A stretch of DNA of 64,000 nucleotides from Burkholderia cenocepacia (GCF_014211915.1 NZ_CP060041.1:992001-1056000); one strand, 5' to 3'; numbered from the stretch's first letter, positions 26,536 through 36,401 are shown. Made by a program: numbers and translations. Notes: generated from the sequence alone by a model not told the origin.

Positions 26536-29171
26536 CCCGTGCTCCTCAGCCAGAAGGGCGATACGTACAGCGCGGTGAAGATGAACAGCCACACGACATC
26601 GACGAAGTGCCAGTAGAGCCCGCCGACCGTCAGCGCGACGCGCCGTTCGCGGCCGAAGAAACCGGCGGCGGTCCACCCGGCGAGCAGCGCGAGGATCGCG
26701 AGACCGGCCACGACGTGCGCGAGGTGGAACCCGGTGATCGTGAAGTAGAGGCTGCCGTACAGATGCGCGGTCGGGCCGTACGGATGGTCGCGCCATTCGT
26801 GCAGTTGAACCAGCGCGAATGCGGTGCCGAGCACCAGCGCGACGACGAGCAGCGCGACCGCGCGTGCCTGTTTTTCGGCTCGCACCGCGCGCTCCGCGAG
26901 CCACACGAACACGCTGCTCGACAGCAGCACGACCGTGTTGGCGGCCGCGAGCCCGATCTTCGGCATGCCTTCGGGCGGCCACGGCGCGGGCCACTGCGAC
27001 TGCAGGTAGAAGTAGCAGAACAGCAGGTAGCCGAACAGTCCGGCCTCGGTCACGATCAGCGTGAGCACGCCCCACCAGCCGCCCGCGCGCTCGCCGCAAC
27101 TGCCGACCGGCAGCGGTTCGATGCACGCGGCCGGCGCACCGGGCGGCACCGTCGCCGACGGCGGTTCGTCCGGATGAAGCCCGGCGGCCGCGGCAGGCGC
27201 CTGCGTGTCGGCGCGGGCCGGCAGGCGCGCGCGTTGTCCGAGTTCGCGGCGCGGCCACAGCCACGCGGCGGTGGCGATCGTGCAACCGGCGACGGCCACG
27301 CAGACGAGCGTCGGCGAGCGCGCGAGCATCGCCGCGAACACGGCGGTCGCGAGCAGCGCGAGCACGAACGGCACGCAACTGTCTTCGGGCATCTTCAGGA
27401 TCGCGCTCGGCGCGGCGGCGAGCGGCGTGACCGCGAGCGCCTCGCGCCCGTCCGCGAGCCGGTAGCCGACCCGCAGGCTGGTGCGGGTCGGATCGTCGCG
27501 CGTTTCCCACAGCGGATGCCGCGACGCGACGAGCGGCAGCACCGCGAAGTTGTACACGGGCGTCGGCGACGCGACCGACCATTCGAGGCCGGCCGCGCCC
27601 CACGGATTCTCGCCGGCACGCACGCCGCGCCGCGCGCTCACCAGCGCGTTGACGACGAACATCACGATGCCGATCCCGAACACGAACGAGCCGATCGTCG
27701 TCAGCAGGTTCGACGTGTCCCAGCCCATCCCCGATGGATAGGTATAGATCCGGCGCGGCATCCCGAGCAGCCCGGAGATGTGCATCGGAAAGAAGCCGAG
27801 ATTGAAGCCGACCAGCACGACCCAGAACGTCAGCTTGCCGAACCGCTCGTTCATCATCCGCCCGGTGAACTTCGGGAACCAGTACGCGACGCCGCCGAGC
27901 ACCGGGAACACGTTGATGCCGAGCAGCACGTAATGCAGGTGCGCGACGACGAAGTACGTATCGGTGAGCTGCCAGTCGAGCGGCACGGCCGCGGTCATCA
28001 CGCCGGACACGCCGCCGACCACGAACATCAGCACGAAGCCCGCGAAATACAGGAACGGCGTGCGGAACACGGGGCGGCCGGTCCAGATCGTCGCGATCCA
28101 TGCGAACACCGCGACCGCGCTCGGGATCGAGATCAGCATGCTCGCGGCGCCGAAGAACGCGAGCGCGAGCGGCGCGATGCCCGTCGCGAACATGTGGTGG
28201 ACCCACACCTCGAAGCCGATCAGCATCGTCGCCACGGTCGACACCGCGACGGCCTCGTACGCGACGAGCGGCCGCCGGCAGAAAGTCGGCAGCGCATCCG
28301 ACACGATCCCCATCGCCGGCAGCACGACCACGTAGACCCACGGATGCGCGAACATCCAGAACAGGTGCTGCCACAGCAGCGGCCGGCCGCCGTGCGCGAC
28401 GTCGAAGAAATGCGTGCCGGCATTGCGGTCGAGCCACAGCAGCAGGAACGCGAGGCTCACCGACGGCACCGCGACCAGGTTCGCGACCGACGCGGTCAGC
28501 GTGCCCCACACGATGATCGGCAGCCGGTCGATCGACATGCCGTGCGCGCGCATCCGCAGCAGCGTGACGACGAAGTTCGCGGCGCCGCCGGTCGTCGAGA
28601 TGCCGAGCAGGATCATCCCGAGCGCGTAGATGTCGATGTTCGCGCCGGCGCTGTAGTCGAGCGACGTGAGCGGCACGTAGTTGAACCAGCCGCCGTCCGG
28701 CACCGCGCCGAGCGGAAAGCTCGCGTACAGGAACAGCCCCGCGAACAGGAACGACCAGTACGAGAACGCGTTCAGCCGCGGAAACGCCATGTCGCGCGAG
28801 CCGAGCATCAGCGGCCACAGGTAGTTCGCGAAGCCGGACAGCACCGGCAGCGCGTACAGGAAGATCATCGTGACGCCGTGCATCGTGAACAGCGAATCGT
28901 ATTGCGCGGGCGTGAGCACGGTCGCGTTCGGCCGCGCGAGCTGGATGCGCATCACGAGCGCCTCGACGCCGCCGAGCAGCAGGAACACGAACGCGGTGAC
29001 GATGTAACGCAACCCGATGCGCTTGTGATCGACGGTGCCGAGCCAGCCGCGCCAGCCGGGTTCCGATTCCCACAGCTCGGCCAGCACGCGCTCGTGCGTG
29101 GAGCCGGGCGGCGCTTCGCCGAGATCGGGTACGCGGCTGAGCGGGGCGGGCGTGTCGCGGGCAATGGCCAT
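26532..29171 (-). CDS. cytochrome c oxidase, fused subunits I and III
   Basis: 879 residues. Residues 1 to about 560 are heme-copper oxidase subunit I: His98 and His413 (low-spin heme), His411 (high-spin heme), Cu-B ligands His276, His325 and His326 and the cross-link Tyr280 (HPWVY). The last ~190 residues are subunit III, with a linker between. Unusually, the position of the D-channel glutamate is Trp278 and that of the K-channel lysine is Ala354 (SAVAVFAW), although the Asp entrance region (SRDMAFPRLN) remains. The ATG at 29171 follows GAGGA. The subunit II gene is just upstream. It reduces O2 in the inner membrane. Confidence 0.93.
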   Translation of the reverse strand: MAIARDTPAPLSRVPDLGEAPPGSTHERVLAELWESEPGWRGWLGTVDHKRIGLRYIVTAFVFLLLGGVEALVMRIQLARPNATVLTPAQYDSLFTMHGVTMIFLYALPVLSGFANYLWPLMLGSRDMAFPRLNAFSYWSFLFAGLFLYASFPLGAVPDGGWFNYVPLTSLDYSAGANIDIYALGMILLGISTTGGAANFVVTLLRMRAHGMSIDRLPIIVWGTLTASVANLVAVPSVSLAFLLLWLDRNAGTHFFDVAHGGRPLLWQHLFWMFAHPWVYVVVLPAMGIVSDALPTFCRRPLVAYEAVAVSTVATMLIGFEVWVHHMFATGIAPLALAFFGAASMLISIPSAVAVFAWIATIWTGRPVFRTPFLYFAGFVLMFVVGGVSGVMTAAVPLDWQLTDTYFVVAHLHYVLLGINVFPVLGGVAYWFPKFTGRMMNERFGKLTFWVVLVGFNLGFFPMHISGLLGMPRRIYTYPSGMGWDTSNLLTTIGSFVFGIGIVMFVVNALVSARRGVRAGENPWGAAGLEWSVASPTPVYNFAVLPLVASRHPLWETRDDPTRTSLRVGYRLADGREALAVTPLAAAPSAILKMPEDSCVPFVLALLATAVFAAMLARSPTLVCVAVAGCTIATAAWLWPRRELGQRARLPARADTQAPAAAAGLHPDEPPSATVPPGAPAACIEPLPVGSCGERAGGWWGVLTLIVTEAGLFGYLLFCYFYLQSQWPAPWPPEGMPKIGLAAANTVVLLSSSVFVWLAERAVRAEKQARAVALLVVALVLGTAFALVQLHEWRDHPYGPTAHLYGSLYFTITGFHLAHVVAGLAILALLAGWTAAGFFGRERRVALTVGGLYWHFVDVVWLFIFTALYVSPFWLRSTG

Positions 29172-29184
29172 CGGCGTCCTCGGT

Positions 29185-30264
29185 TCAGTGCAGCGTCGCG
29201 AGATACGCGGCGAGATCGTCGGCATCGCGCGGCGCGAGCGCGATCGACGGCATCAGCGACTGCGGCTTGACCTGCTGCGCATGCGCGATCCAGCGGCGCA
29301 GGTTGTCGGGGGTGTTGTCGAGCGTGCCGGCCGCGAGCAGCCGGCGCGTGCCGACGTGCGTGAGATCGGGGCCCGCGTCGCCTGCGGCATCGGTGCCGCG
29401 CACCGCGTGGCAGCCGGCGCAGCGTGCGGCGAATACGCGCTGGCCGCGGCGTTCGGCCCCGGCGCCTGCCGCGGGTGCCGGGGCCGGTTGGCGCTGCGCG
29501 GCGAGCCACGCATGAAACGCGGCCGGCGGCTCGGCCACGACTTCGAACGCCATGTGCGCATGCTGCGCGCCGCAGTATTGCGAGCACTGGCCGCGATAGA
29601 TGCCTGGCCGGTCTGCCTGCAGCCATTGACGATTGGTCTGGCCGGGAATCGTCTGGGTCTTGCCGGCGAGTTGCGGCACCCAGAACGCGTGGATCACGTC
29701 GGCGCTCTTCAGTTCGATCGCGACGGGTTGGCCCACCGGAATATGAATCTCGTTCGCCGTGACGAAGCCCCGGCCGTTCGCATCGTCCGGATAACGCACG
29801 GCCCACCACCAGTCCTGCGCGGTCACGGTGATCGTCAGCGTGGGTGGACGCGGCGGCGCCGCGACCGCACCCAGCACGCGCAGCATGTACACGAGCGCGC
29901 CGAACAGCAGCAGGATCGAGATCGCGGTGCCGACGGTCACGATCGTCAGCCCGCTGCCGTAGCCGCCGCCCGCCTGCGCGCGACGACGAAACAGCGCGAT
30001 CAGCAGCAGCACGGCGATCGCGACGCACACGAACGTGCACAGCGCGAGCAGCGCCCAGCCGAGCACGAAGACCGGCTGCGCGGCGGGGCCGGCCGCATGC
30101 ACGACGTACGCGAGCGGCAGCGGCGCGGCAGGATTGCCTGGCGCCGCAGGCTCGGCGGCCGCGCGCGCGACGACCGGCACGACCGCCCACGCGAACGGTG
30201 CGATGCGTGTAATACGACGCGTTTTCCTGAACGGCGGAACGAGCAACACGACTCCTTGCCGCAT
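29185..30264 (-). CDS. cytochrome c oxidase subunit II with cytochrome c domain
   Basis: 359 residues: an N-terminal leader, two transmembrane segments (about 63-92 and 106-133), the cupredoxin domain with Cu-A ligands His192, Cys227, Cys231, His235 and Met238 (CSQYCGAQHAHM), and a C-terminal cytochrome c domain with CAGCH. This is the caa3-type layout in which electrons enter via a fused cytochrome c. The start is uncertain because no strong ribosome binding site precedes ATG 30264; nearby GTG codons are possible. The stop is 13 bp from the next gene, so it is first in the oxidase operon. Confidence 0.9.
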   Translation of the reverse strand: MRQGVVLLVPPFRKTRRITRIAPFAWAVVPVVARAAAEPAAPGNPAAPLPLAYVVHAAGPAAQPVFVLGWALLALCTFVCVAIAVLLLIALFRRRAQAGGGYGSGLTIVTVGTAISILLLFGALVYMLRVLGAVAAPPRPPTLTITVTAQDWWWAVRYPDDANGRGFVTANEIHIPVGQPVAIELKSADVIHAFWVPQLAGKTQTIPGQTNRQWLQADRPGIYRGQCSQYCGAQHAHMAFEVVAEPPAAFHAWLAAQRQPAPAPAAGAGAERRGQRVFAARCAGCHAVRGTDAAGDAGPDLTHVGTRRLLAAGTLDNTPDNLRRWIAHAQQVKPQSLMPSIALAPRDADDLAAYLATLH

Positions 30265-30520
30265 TCGGCGGCGTGACGACAGCCGTTCGCGGCAGAGCAA
30301 ATTTCGTGCGCACGGGGCGCGCTCATAGGCAGCCTTGGGGTGCGGAATCGCGCGTGCCACGGCCCGTGCGTTACAGCCGGCTTGTAAATTGGGCGGCCGT
30401 TTATGGCACATGCCGGGGCGATACGGCTCGCATGGACGGCGGCATGCCGTTTGCTGCGCCCATCCCGTTCCGGCCCGCTATCGCGTGCCGGCCCGCATCG
30501 AACGAGGGGAGGAACCGACC

Positions 30521-31504
30521 GTGAAGACCGTCGCGATCACGGGCGCGAGCGCCGGCGTCGGTCGTGCGACCGCCCACGCGTTTGCGCGGCTCGGCGCGAA
30601 CGTCGCGCTGCTCGCTCGCGATCCGCGCGCGCTGGACGACACCGCGAGCGAGGTGCGCGCGTATGGCGTCCGGGCGCTGCCGATCGCCGTCGACGTCAGC
30701 GATGCGGCCGCGCTCGACGCGGCGGCCGAGCGGATCGAACACGAGCTCGGGCCGCTCGACGTGTGGGTCAACAACGCGATGGTCACCGTGTTCGCGCCGT
30801 TCGATGCCATCTCGCCGGAAGACTATGCGCGCGTGACGGCCGTCACCTACCTCGGCTGCGTGTACGGTACGCGGGCCGCGCTGGCGCGGATGGCCCCACG
30901 CAACCGCGGCACGATCGTGCAGGTCGGCTCGGCCCTCGCGTACCGGTCGATTCCGCTGCAGGCGCCGTACTGCGGCGCGAAACACGCGATCCGCGGCTTC
31001 ACCGACGCGCTGCGCTGCGAGCTGCTGCATGCACGCAGCCGCGTGCGCGTGACGATGGTGCAACTGCCCGCGATCGATACGCCGCAGTTCGACTGGGCCA
31101 AATCCGTGCTGCCGCACGCACCGCGTCCGGTCGCGCCGGTCTATGCGCCGGAGGTGGCGGCCGATGCGATCGTGCACGCTGCGCGGCATCCGTGCCGCGA
31201 GCGCTGGGTCGGCTGGTCGTCGCTGACGGCGATCGTCGCGAACGGCGTCGCGCCCGGCTGCTTCGACCGCTATCTCGCGCACACCGCCGTGCGCGGCCAG
31301 CAGCGCGCGGCGCCGGCCGGCCCGCGCGCATCGAACCTCTGGGCGCCGGTGCCGGGCCACCACGCGACACGTGGTGCATTCACCGACGAAGCGAGCCGCA
31401 CGGGCGCCGAGGCCGGGCTCGGCGCGTCGCGCGCGCTTGCATTCGGCGCGGCCGTCGCGGTGCTCGCCGCTGCGTGTGCCGCCGCACGTAAATGGCGCCG
31501 ATGA
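30521..31504 (+). CDS. short-chain dehydrogenase with C-terminal membrane anchor
   Basis: 327 residues from the GTG at 30521, which follows GGGGAGGAA. The classical SDR motifs are present: TGASAGVGRA, the NNA strand (VWVNNAMVT) and YCGAKHA with the catalytic tyrosine and lysine. The last ~25 residues are hydrophobic and end in basic residues (AARKWRR), suggesting a tail anchor. Subtype and substrate are unknown. Its stop overlaps the start of the GH15 gene (ATGA), so the two are coupled. Confidence 0.85.
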   Translation: MKTVAITGASAGVGRATAHAFARLGANVALLARDPRALDDTASEVRAYGVRALPIAVDVSDAAALDAAAERIEHELGPLDVWVNNAMVTVFAPFDAISPEDYARVTAVTYLGCVYGTRAALARMAPRNRGTIVQVGSALAYRSIPLQAPYCGAKHAIRGFTDALRCELLHARSRVRVTMVQLPAIDTPQFDWAKSVLPHAPRPVAPVYAPEVAADAIVHAARHPCRERWVGWSSLTAIVANGVAPGCFDRYLAHTAVRGQQRAAPAGPRASNLWAPVPGHHATRGAFTDEASRTGAEAGLGASRALAFGAAVAVLAAACAAARKWRR

Positions 31505-33288
31505 GCGCGATGCGGATCGAGGATTACGCACTCGTCGGTGACGGTCGCAGCGCCGCGCTCGTCGCGCGCGACGGCAGCATCGACTGGCTGTGCTGGCCGG
31601 ACTTCGATTCGCCGCCATGTTTCGCCGCGCTCGTCGGTACGCCGGACAACGGCCGGTTCCGGATTGCGCCGCGCGAGCACGATGCCCGCACGACACGCCG
31701 CTATCTTCCGCGCACCGCGATCCTCGAAACGACGTTCGAAACGTCGTCGGGCTGTATCTCGATCACCGACTGGATGAGCTGGAACGTGCGCGATCCGTGT
31801 CTGATCCGCAGCGTGCGCGGCGAGCGCGGGACGGTCGACGTCGACATCGATCTCGGCGTGCGCTTCGACTACGGCAGCGCGTTGCCGTGGTGCCGGCGTT
31901 TGGGCCGGCGCTGGCGGATGATGACGGGCGGCGATGCGATGTGGCTCGACACGGATGCGCGGCTCGACGTGCAGAGCGACCGGCTGGTCGGCACGCGACG
32001 GATCGCGGCGGGCGAGCGGGTGGAGTTCTGCATCAGTTACGCGCGCTCGTTCGACCCGGCGCCGGCCGTGCCCGATCCCTACGCGTCGTTGCACGACACG
32101 CAGGCATTCTGGCGTGGCTGGTCGGATTGCAATGCCGCGAAGGGCCCGCATCGCGACGCGATCGAACGCGCGCTGATCACGGTGAAACTGCTGTCGAGCG
32201 TGCGCACGGGCGGCATCGTCGCGGCGCCGACCAGTTCGCTGCCCGAGCGCTTCGGCGGCAAGCGCAACTGGGACTACCGGTTCTGCTGGCTGCGCGATGC
32301 GAGCTTCACGCTGCGTGCGCTGGTGCGCTGCGGCTATCGCGACGAAGCCGCGCGCTGGCGCGACTGGCTCGTGCGCGCGATCGCCGATCATCCGTCGCAA
32401 CTGCAGGTGCTGTATGCGGCCGACGGCGGCCGGCGCGCGGCCGAGTGGGAAGCCGTGCATCTGGCCGGCTACGAAGGCGCGAAGCCGGTGCGCTTCGGCA
32501 ACGCGGCGGCCGACCAGTTGCAGCTCGACGTGTACGGCGAGGTGCTCGGGGCGCTGTACCAGGCGCGCCGGCACGGGCTGCCGCCCGATGACGACGCGTG
32601 GACGCTCGAGCGGAGGCTGCTCGAACATCTCGCGACGATCTGGCGCGAGCCGGACGAAGGCATCTGGGAAGTGCGCAGCGGCCGGCACCCGTTCACGTCG
32701 TCGAAGGTGATGGTATGGGTCGCGGTCGAAAGCGCGTACCGTTCCGCGCGCGCCTTCGGCCACCACGCGCCGCTCGACGTATGGCGGCGCTGGGCCGATG
32801 CGGTGCGTGCGGAGGTGCTCGGGCACGGCTATCACGCGCAGTGGAGCCGCTTCGTCGACCGCTTCGACGGCGACGGCATCGACGTCAGCCTGTTGCTGAT
32901 TCCGTTGACGGGGATGCTCGATGCGTCCGACCCGCGCGTGGTCGCGACGGTCGCCGCGATCGAGCGCGAACTGATGAACGACGGCTTGCCGTTCCGCTAT
33001 CGGCCGCCGCGTTTCGTGGACGGCTGCGAGGGCGACGAAGGCGCGTTTCTCCCGGCCGGCTTCTGGCTCGTGCAGGTGTACCGGATGCAGGGGCGCGACG
33101 ACGACGCGCACGCGCTGTTCGAGCGGCTGCTCGGCCTGCGCAACGAGGTCGGGCTGCTGTCCGAGGAATACGACGTGACGGCGCGGCGCCTGTGCGGGAA
33201 TTTTCCGTTCACGCTCGCGCAGGTCGGGCTCGTCAATGCGGCGCTCGCGTTGCAGGGCGACGGGCGGGACGACGTGGACATCGGTTAG
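31501..33288 (+). CDS. glycoside hydrolase family 15 protein
   Basis: 595 residues, the size of the bacterial GH15 branch that includes trehalases and glucoamylase-like enzymes. The N-terminal domain starts with IEDYALVGDGRSAALVARDGSIDWLC. The (alpha/alpha)6 domain contains GGKRNWDYRFCWLRDASFTL and SSKVMVWVAVESAYR. Near the C-terminus lie EGAFLPAGFWLV and LLSEEYD, where the catalytic carboxylates are found. Predicted cytoplasmic (no signal peptide). It is coupled to the SDR gene by an ATGA overlap. The substrate is probably an alpha-glucan or trehalose, but this is inferred. Confidence 0.88.
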   Translation: MSAMRIEDYALVGDGRSAALVARDGSIDWLCWPDFDSPPCFAALVGTPDNGRFRIAPREHDARTTRRYLPRTAILETTFETSSGCISITDWMSWNVRDPCLIRSVRGERGTVDVDIDLGVRFDYGSALPWCRRLGRRWRMMTGGDAMWLDTDARLDVQSDRLVGTRRIAAGERVEFCISYARSFDPAPAVPDPYASLHDTQAFWRGWSDCNAAKGPHRDAIERALITVKLLSSVRTGGIVAAPTSSLPERFGGKRNWDYRFCWLRDASFTLRALVRCGYRDEAARWRDWLVRAIADHPSQLQVLYAADGGRRAAEWEAVHLAGYEGAKPVRFGNAAADQLQLDVYGEVLGALYQARRHGLPPDDDAWTLERRLLEHLATIWREPDEGIWEVRSGRHPFTSSKVMVWVAVESAYRSARAFGHHAPLDVWRRWADAVRAEVLGHGYHAQWSRFVDRFDGDGIDVSLLLIPLTGMLDASDPRVVATVAAIERELMNDGLPFRYRPPRFVDGCEGDEGAFLPAGFWLVQVYRMQGRDDDAHALFERLLGLRNEVGLLSEEYDVTARRLCGNFPFTLAQVGLVNAALALQGDGRDDVDIG

Positions 33289-33315
33289 GGTGTCGCGCCG
33301 TCCCGCACGCGTGTC

Positions 33316-35151
33316 TTACGATTCGCCTTTCCCTCCCTTGCCGCTCTTGCCGCCATGTTCGCCGTTGCCCGGCAGCACGGCCGACAACACCTGCCGCGCG
33401 GTCTCGACGATCACGTTGCCCTCGCGCGGGTCGCCTTTCACCAGCGTTTCGGCGAAATGCTTCGCCTGCTGCAGCGTCACGTGCGGCGGCAGCGGCGGAA
33501 CTTCGGGGTCGCTCTTCACCTCGAGCACGACCGGCCGATCGGACGCGAGCGCTTCGTCCCACGCGGCGCCGAGCTGTTCCGGATCGTCGACGTAGATGCC
33601 CTTGAGGCCGAGCAGCGTCGCGAAGCGGTAGTACGGCACGTTCGGGATCTGCTGCGACGCGTCGAACTTCGGGTCGCCCTCCATCACGCGCTGCTCCCAC
33701 GTGACCTGGTTCAGGTCCTCGTTGTTCAGCACCATGCAGATCCAGCGCGGGTCGGGCCACTGGCGCCAGTATTTGGCGACCGTGATCAGCTCGGCCATGT
33801 TGTTCATCTGCATCGCACCGTCGCCGACCATCGCGATCACCGGGCGCACCGGGTACGCGAACTTCGCGGCGATCGCGTAGGGCACCGCGGCGCCCATCGA
33901 CGCGAGCCCGCCGGACAACGACCCCATCATCCCGCGCCGCATCATCAGGTCGCGCGCATACCAGTTCGCGCAGGAGCCCGAATCGCTCGTCAGGATCACG
34001 TCGTCGGGCAGGCGCGGCGACAGCTCGGTGAACGCGCGCTGCGGATTCACGCCGCGCCCCGCGCTGGCCTTCGCGGCCGCGCGCGCCGCGAGCGCGTCGT
34101 GCCAGTCTTGGTTCCATTGCGCGATCCGGTCGCGCCACGCGGTGTCGCGCCGCTCGTTCAGCAGCGGCAGCAGCGCGCGCAGCGTCTCGGCGCTGTCGCC
34201 GACGAGGTTGACTTCCATCGGGTAACGCAGGCTCAGCATGTCGGCCTTCAGGTCGATCTGCACGCCGCGCGCCTGGCCTTCCTTCGGCAGGAATTCCGAA
34301 TACGGAAAACCCGAGCCGATAACCAGCAGCGTGTCGCATTCGGTCATCAGTTCGTAGCTCGGCTTGGTGCCGAGCAGCCCGATCGAGCCGGTGACCCACG
34401 GCAGGTCGTCCGGCAGCGCGGCCTTGCCGAGCAGCGCTTTCGCGGCGCCCGCGCCGAGCCGGTCGGCCACCGCGATCACCTCGTCGGTCGCCTTCAGCGC
34501 GCCGGCGCCGACCAGCAGCGCGACTTTCGAGCCCGCATTGAGCACGTCGGCCGCGCGCCGCAGGTCGTCCGCATACGGCACGACTTTCGGCGCGGTGTAG
34601 CCGACGCCCGAATGCACGGTGCCGTGCGCGCGCTTCGGCGGCGCGTAATCGAGCTCCTGCAGGTCGTTCGGCAGCACGAGCGCGGTGACCGTGCGCGCAC
34701 CGAGCGCCGTGCGTACCGCGCGGTCCACCAGATGGCGCACCTGGCCCGGCACCGTTGCAAGCTGAACGAATGCGCCTGCAACGTCTTTGAAAAGCGCCGG
34801 AAGATCCACCTCCTGCTGATAGTGGCCGCCGAGCGCCGCGCGCGCCTGCTGGCCGACGATCGCGAGCACCGGCATGTGATCGAGCCGCGCATCGTACAGG
34901 CCCGTCACGAGGTGCGCGGCGCCGGGGCCCGAGGTCGCGACGCACACGCCGAGCTCGCCTGTAAATTTTGCATGCGCGGACGCCATGAAGGCCGCCATCT
35001 CCTCGTGGCGCGCCTGGATGAATTCGATCTTGCCGTCCGCGCGGTTCAGCGCGCCGAAAAAGCCGTTGATGCCGTCGCCCGGGTAGCCGTAGATGCGGCG
35101 CACGCCCCAGTCGTACAGCCGCTCGACGATGAAATCCGCCACTGTCGCCAT
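33316..35151 (-). CDS. thiamine-diphosphate enzyme (pyruvate oxidase/acetolactate synthase-like)
   Basis: 611 residues with the ThDP-enzyme layout. The N-terminal pyrimidine-binding domain has the catalytic Glu51 (ARHEEMAAF). A central domain follows, and the C-terminal diphosphate domain has GDGAMQMNNMAELITVAKYW and NNEDLNQ. This pattern fits PoxB/acetolactate-synthase-type enzymes acting on 2-oxo acids. The ATG at 35151 follows AAGGAGAA. It is convergent with the GH15 gene and divergent from the enolase-superfamily gene. The donor substrate and electron acceptor (if an oxidase) cannot be told from the sequence. Confidence 0.88.
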   Translation of the reverse strand: MATVADFIVERLYDWGVRRIYGYPGDGINGFFGALNRADGKIEFIQARHEEMAAFMASAHAKFTGELGVCVATSGPGAAHLVTGLYDARLDHMPVLAIVGQQARAALGGHYQQEVDLPALFKDVAGAFVQLATVPGQVRHLVDRAVRTALGARTVTALVLPNDLQELDYAPPKRAHGTVHSGVGYTAPKVVPYADDLRRAADVLNAGSKVALLVGAGALKATDEVIAVADRLGAGAAKALLGKAALPDDLPWVTGSIGLLGTKPSYELMTECDTLLVIGSGFPYSEFLPKEGQARGVQIDLKADMLSLRYPMEVNLVGDSAETLRALLPLLNERRDTAWRDRIAQWNQDWHDALAARAAAKASAGRGVNPQRAFTELSPRLPDDVILTSDSGSCANWYARDLMMRRGMMGSLSGGLASMGAAVPYAIAAKFAYPVRPVIAMVGDGAMQMNNMAELITVAKYWRQWPDPRWICMVLNNEDLNQVTWEQRVMEGDPKFDASQQIPNVPYYRFATLLGLKGIYVDDPEQLGAAWDEALASDRPVVLEVKSDPEVPPLPPHVTLQQAKHFAETLVKGDPREGNVIVETARQVLSAVLPGNGEHGGKSGKGGKGES

Positions 35152-35281
35152 GCCGTTTCTCCTTGGTTCGGGATGAGCCGATGCTAGGTTGCCGCGCAAG
35201 GCACGTGCCGCGCCGCGTGCGTCGGGCACAGCGGTTGCACGCGGCATCCGCACGCAAAAGCAAGCTGACCGGAGCACAACG

Positions 35282-36382
35282 ATGGCACTTTCCGCCGCGC
35301 CGGCGATCGACGACGTACGCGCCCGCGCGTACCGCGTGCCGACCGACCGGCCCGAAGCCGACGGGACCTACGCATGGACCGCGACGACGATTGTCGTCGT
35401 CGAGATCGACGCGGGGCCCGTGACGGGGCTCGGCTATACGTACACCGACGCGAGCGCCGTGCCGCTCGTGGCGTCGCTGCTGGCCGGCGTGTTGCGCAAC
35501 ACGCCGGTGGTGGATATCCCGGCCGCGGTCGATGCACTGTGGCGCGCGGTGCGCAACGTCGGCCGCAGCGGGGTCGCGGCGACCGCGATTTCGGCGCTCG
35601 ATGTCGCGTTGTGGGACGCGAAGGCGAAACTCGCCGACGTGCCGCTCGCACTGCTGCTGGGCCGTCTGCGTGACCGCGTACCGGTGTACGGCAGCGGCGG
35701 CTTCACGACTTACGATGCGCCGACGCTCGCCGCGCAGCTCGACGGCTGGCGGGACGAACACGTACGCGCATGCAAGATCAAGATCGGCGCGGAGGATGTG
35801 CACGATCTGTCGCGCGTGCACGCGGCGCGCGATGCACTCGGCCCAGGAGTGGATCTGTTCGTCGATGCGAACGGCGCGTATGCGCCGCGCACCGCGCTCG
35901 CGTTCGCGCAGGCCGCCGCCGCTTGCGACATCCGCTGGTTCGAGGAACCCGTCAGCAGCGACGACGTCGCCGGGCTGCGATTCGTGCGCGAGCACGTCGG
36001 TGCGGGAGTCGACATCGCCGCCGGCGAATACGCGTATACGCCCGACGATTTCCGGCGCTTGCTGGAAGGCCACGCAGTCGACGTGCTGCAGGCCGACGCG
36101 ACACGCTGCGGCGGCGTCAGCGGTTTTCTCGCGGCCGCGGCGCTGGCCGATGCGTATCACGTCGACCTGTCCGCGCATTGCGCGCCCGCGCTGCACCGGC
36201 ACGTTGGATGCGCGGCGCCGCGCCTGCGTCACGTCGAATGGTTTCACGATCATGTCCGCATCGAGCGGATGCTGTTCGACGGTGCGCCGACGCTCGTCGA
36301 CGGCGCACTGGAAATCGACGCGACGCGCGCCGGGCTCGGCCTCGAATTGCGCGCCGCCGACCTGCTGGATTTCGCGCGCTGA
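35282..36382 (+). CDS. enolase-superfamily enzyme, mandelate racemase-like
   Basis: 366 residues with the full catalytic set of the mandelate racemase / muconate lactonizing branch: Lys165 and Lys167 (CKIKIG), metal ligands Asp195 (VDANG), Glu221 (FEEPV) and Glu249 (AGEY), then Asp272 (DATRCGG) and His299 (SAHCAP) as the acid/base dyad. The KxK plus His-Asp arrangement allows proton abstraction from either face, as in racemases and acid sugar dehydratases. The neighbours (GH15, ThDP enzyme, GMC/GluDH3-like genes) suggest a sugar acid substrate, but this is inference. The next gene begins after a short gap with a strong binding site. Confidence 0.86.
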   Translation: MALSAAPAIDDVRARAYRVPTDRPEADGTYAWTATTIVVVEIDAGPVTGLGYTYTDASAVPLVASLLAGVLRNTPVVDIPAAVDALWRAVRNVGRSGVAATAISALDVALWDAKAKLADVPLALLLGRLRDRVPVYGSGGFTTYDAPTLAAQLDGWRDEHVRACKIKIGAEDVHDLSRVHAARDALGPGVDLFVDANGAYAPRTALAFAQAAAACDIRWFEEPVSSDDVAGLRFVREHVGAGVDIAAGEYAYTPDDFRRLLEGHAVDVLQADATRCGGVSGFLAAAALADAYHVDLSAHCAPALHRHVGCAAPRLRHVEWFHDHVRIERMLFDGAPTLVDGALEIDATRAGLGLELRAADLLDFAR

Positions 36383-36401
36383 ATCCCGACAAGGAGGAAC
36401 G

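Noticed and set aside
26268..29270. A ~1000-codon open frame antisense to the cytochrome oxidase genes.
   Set aside because: Same effect; the translated sequence is Arg/Gln/His-rich and the opposite strand carries a clear oxidase.
33233..36253. A leftward frame of about 1000 codons spanning the ThDP and enolase-type genes.
   Set aside because: It merges non-coding frames of two real genes; motifs of both real genes lie in other frames.
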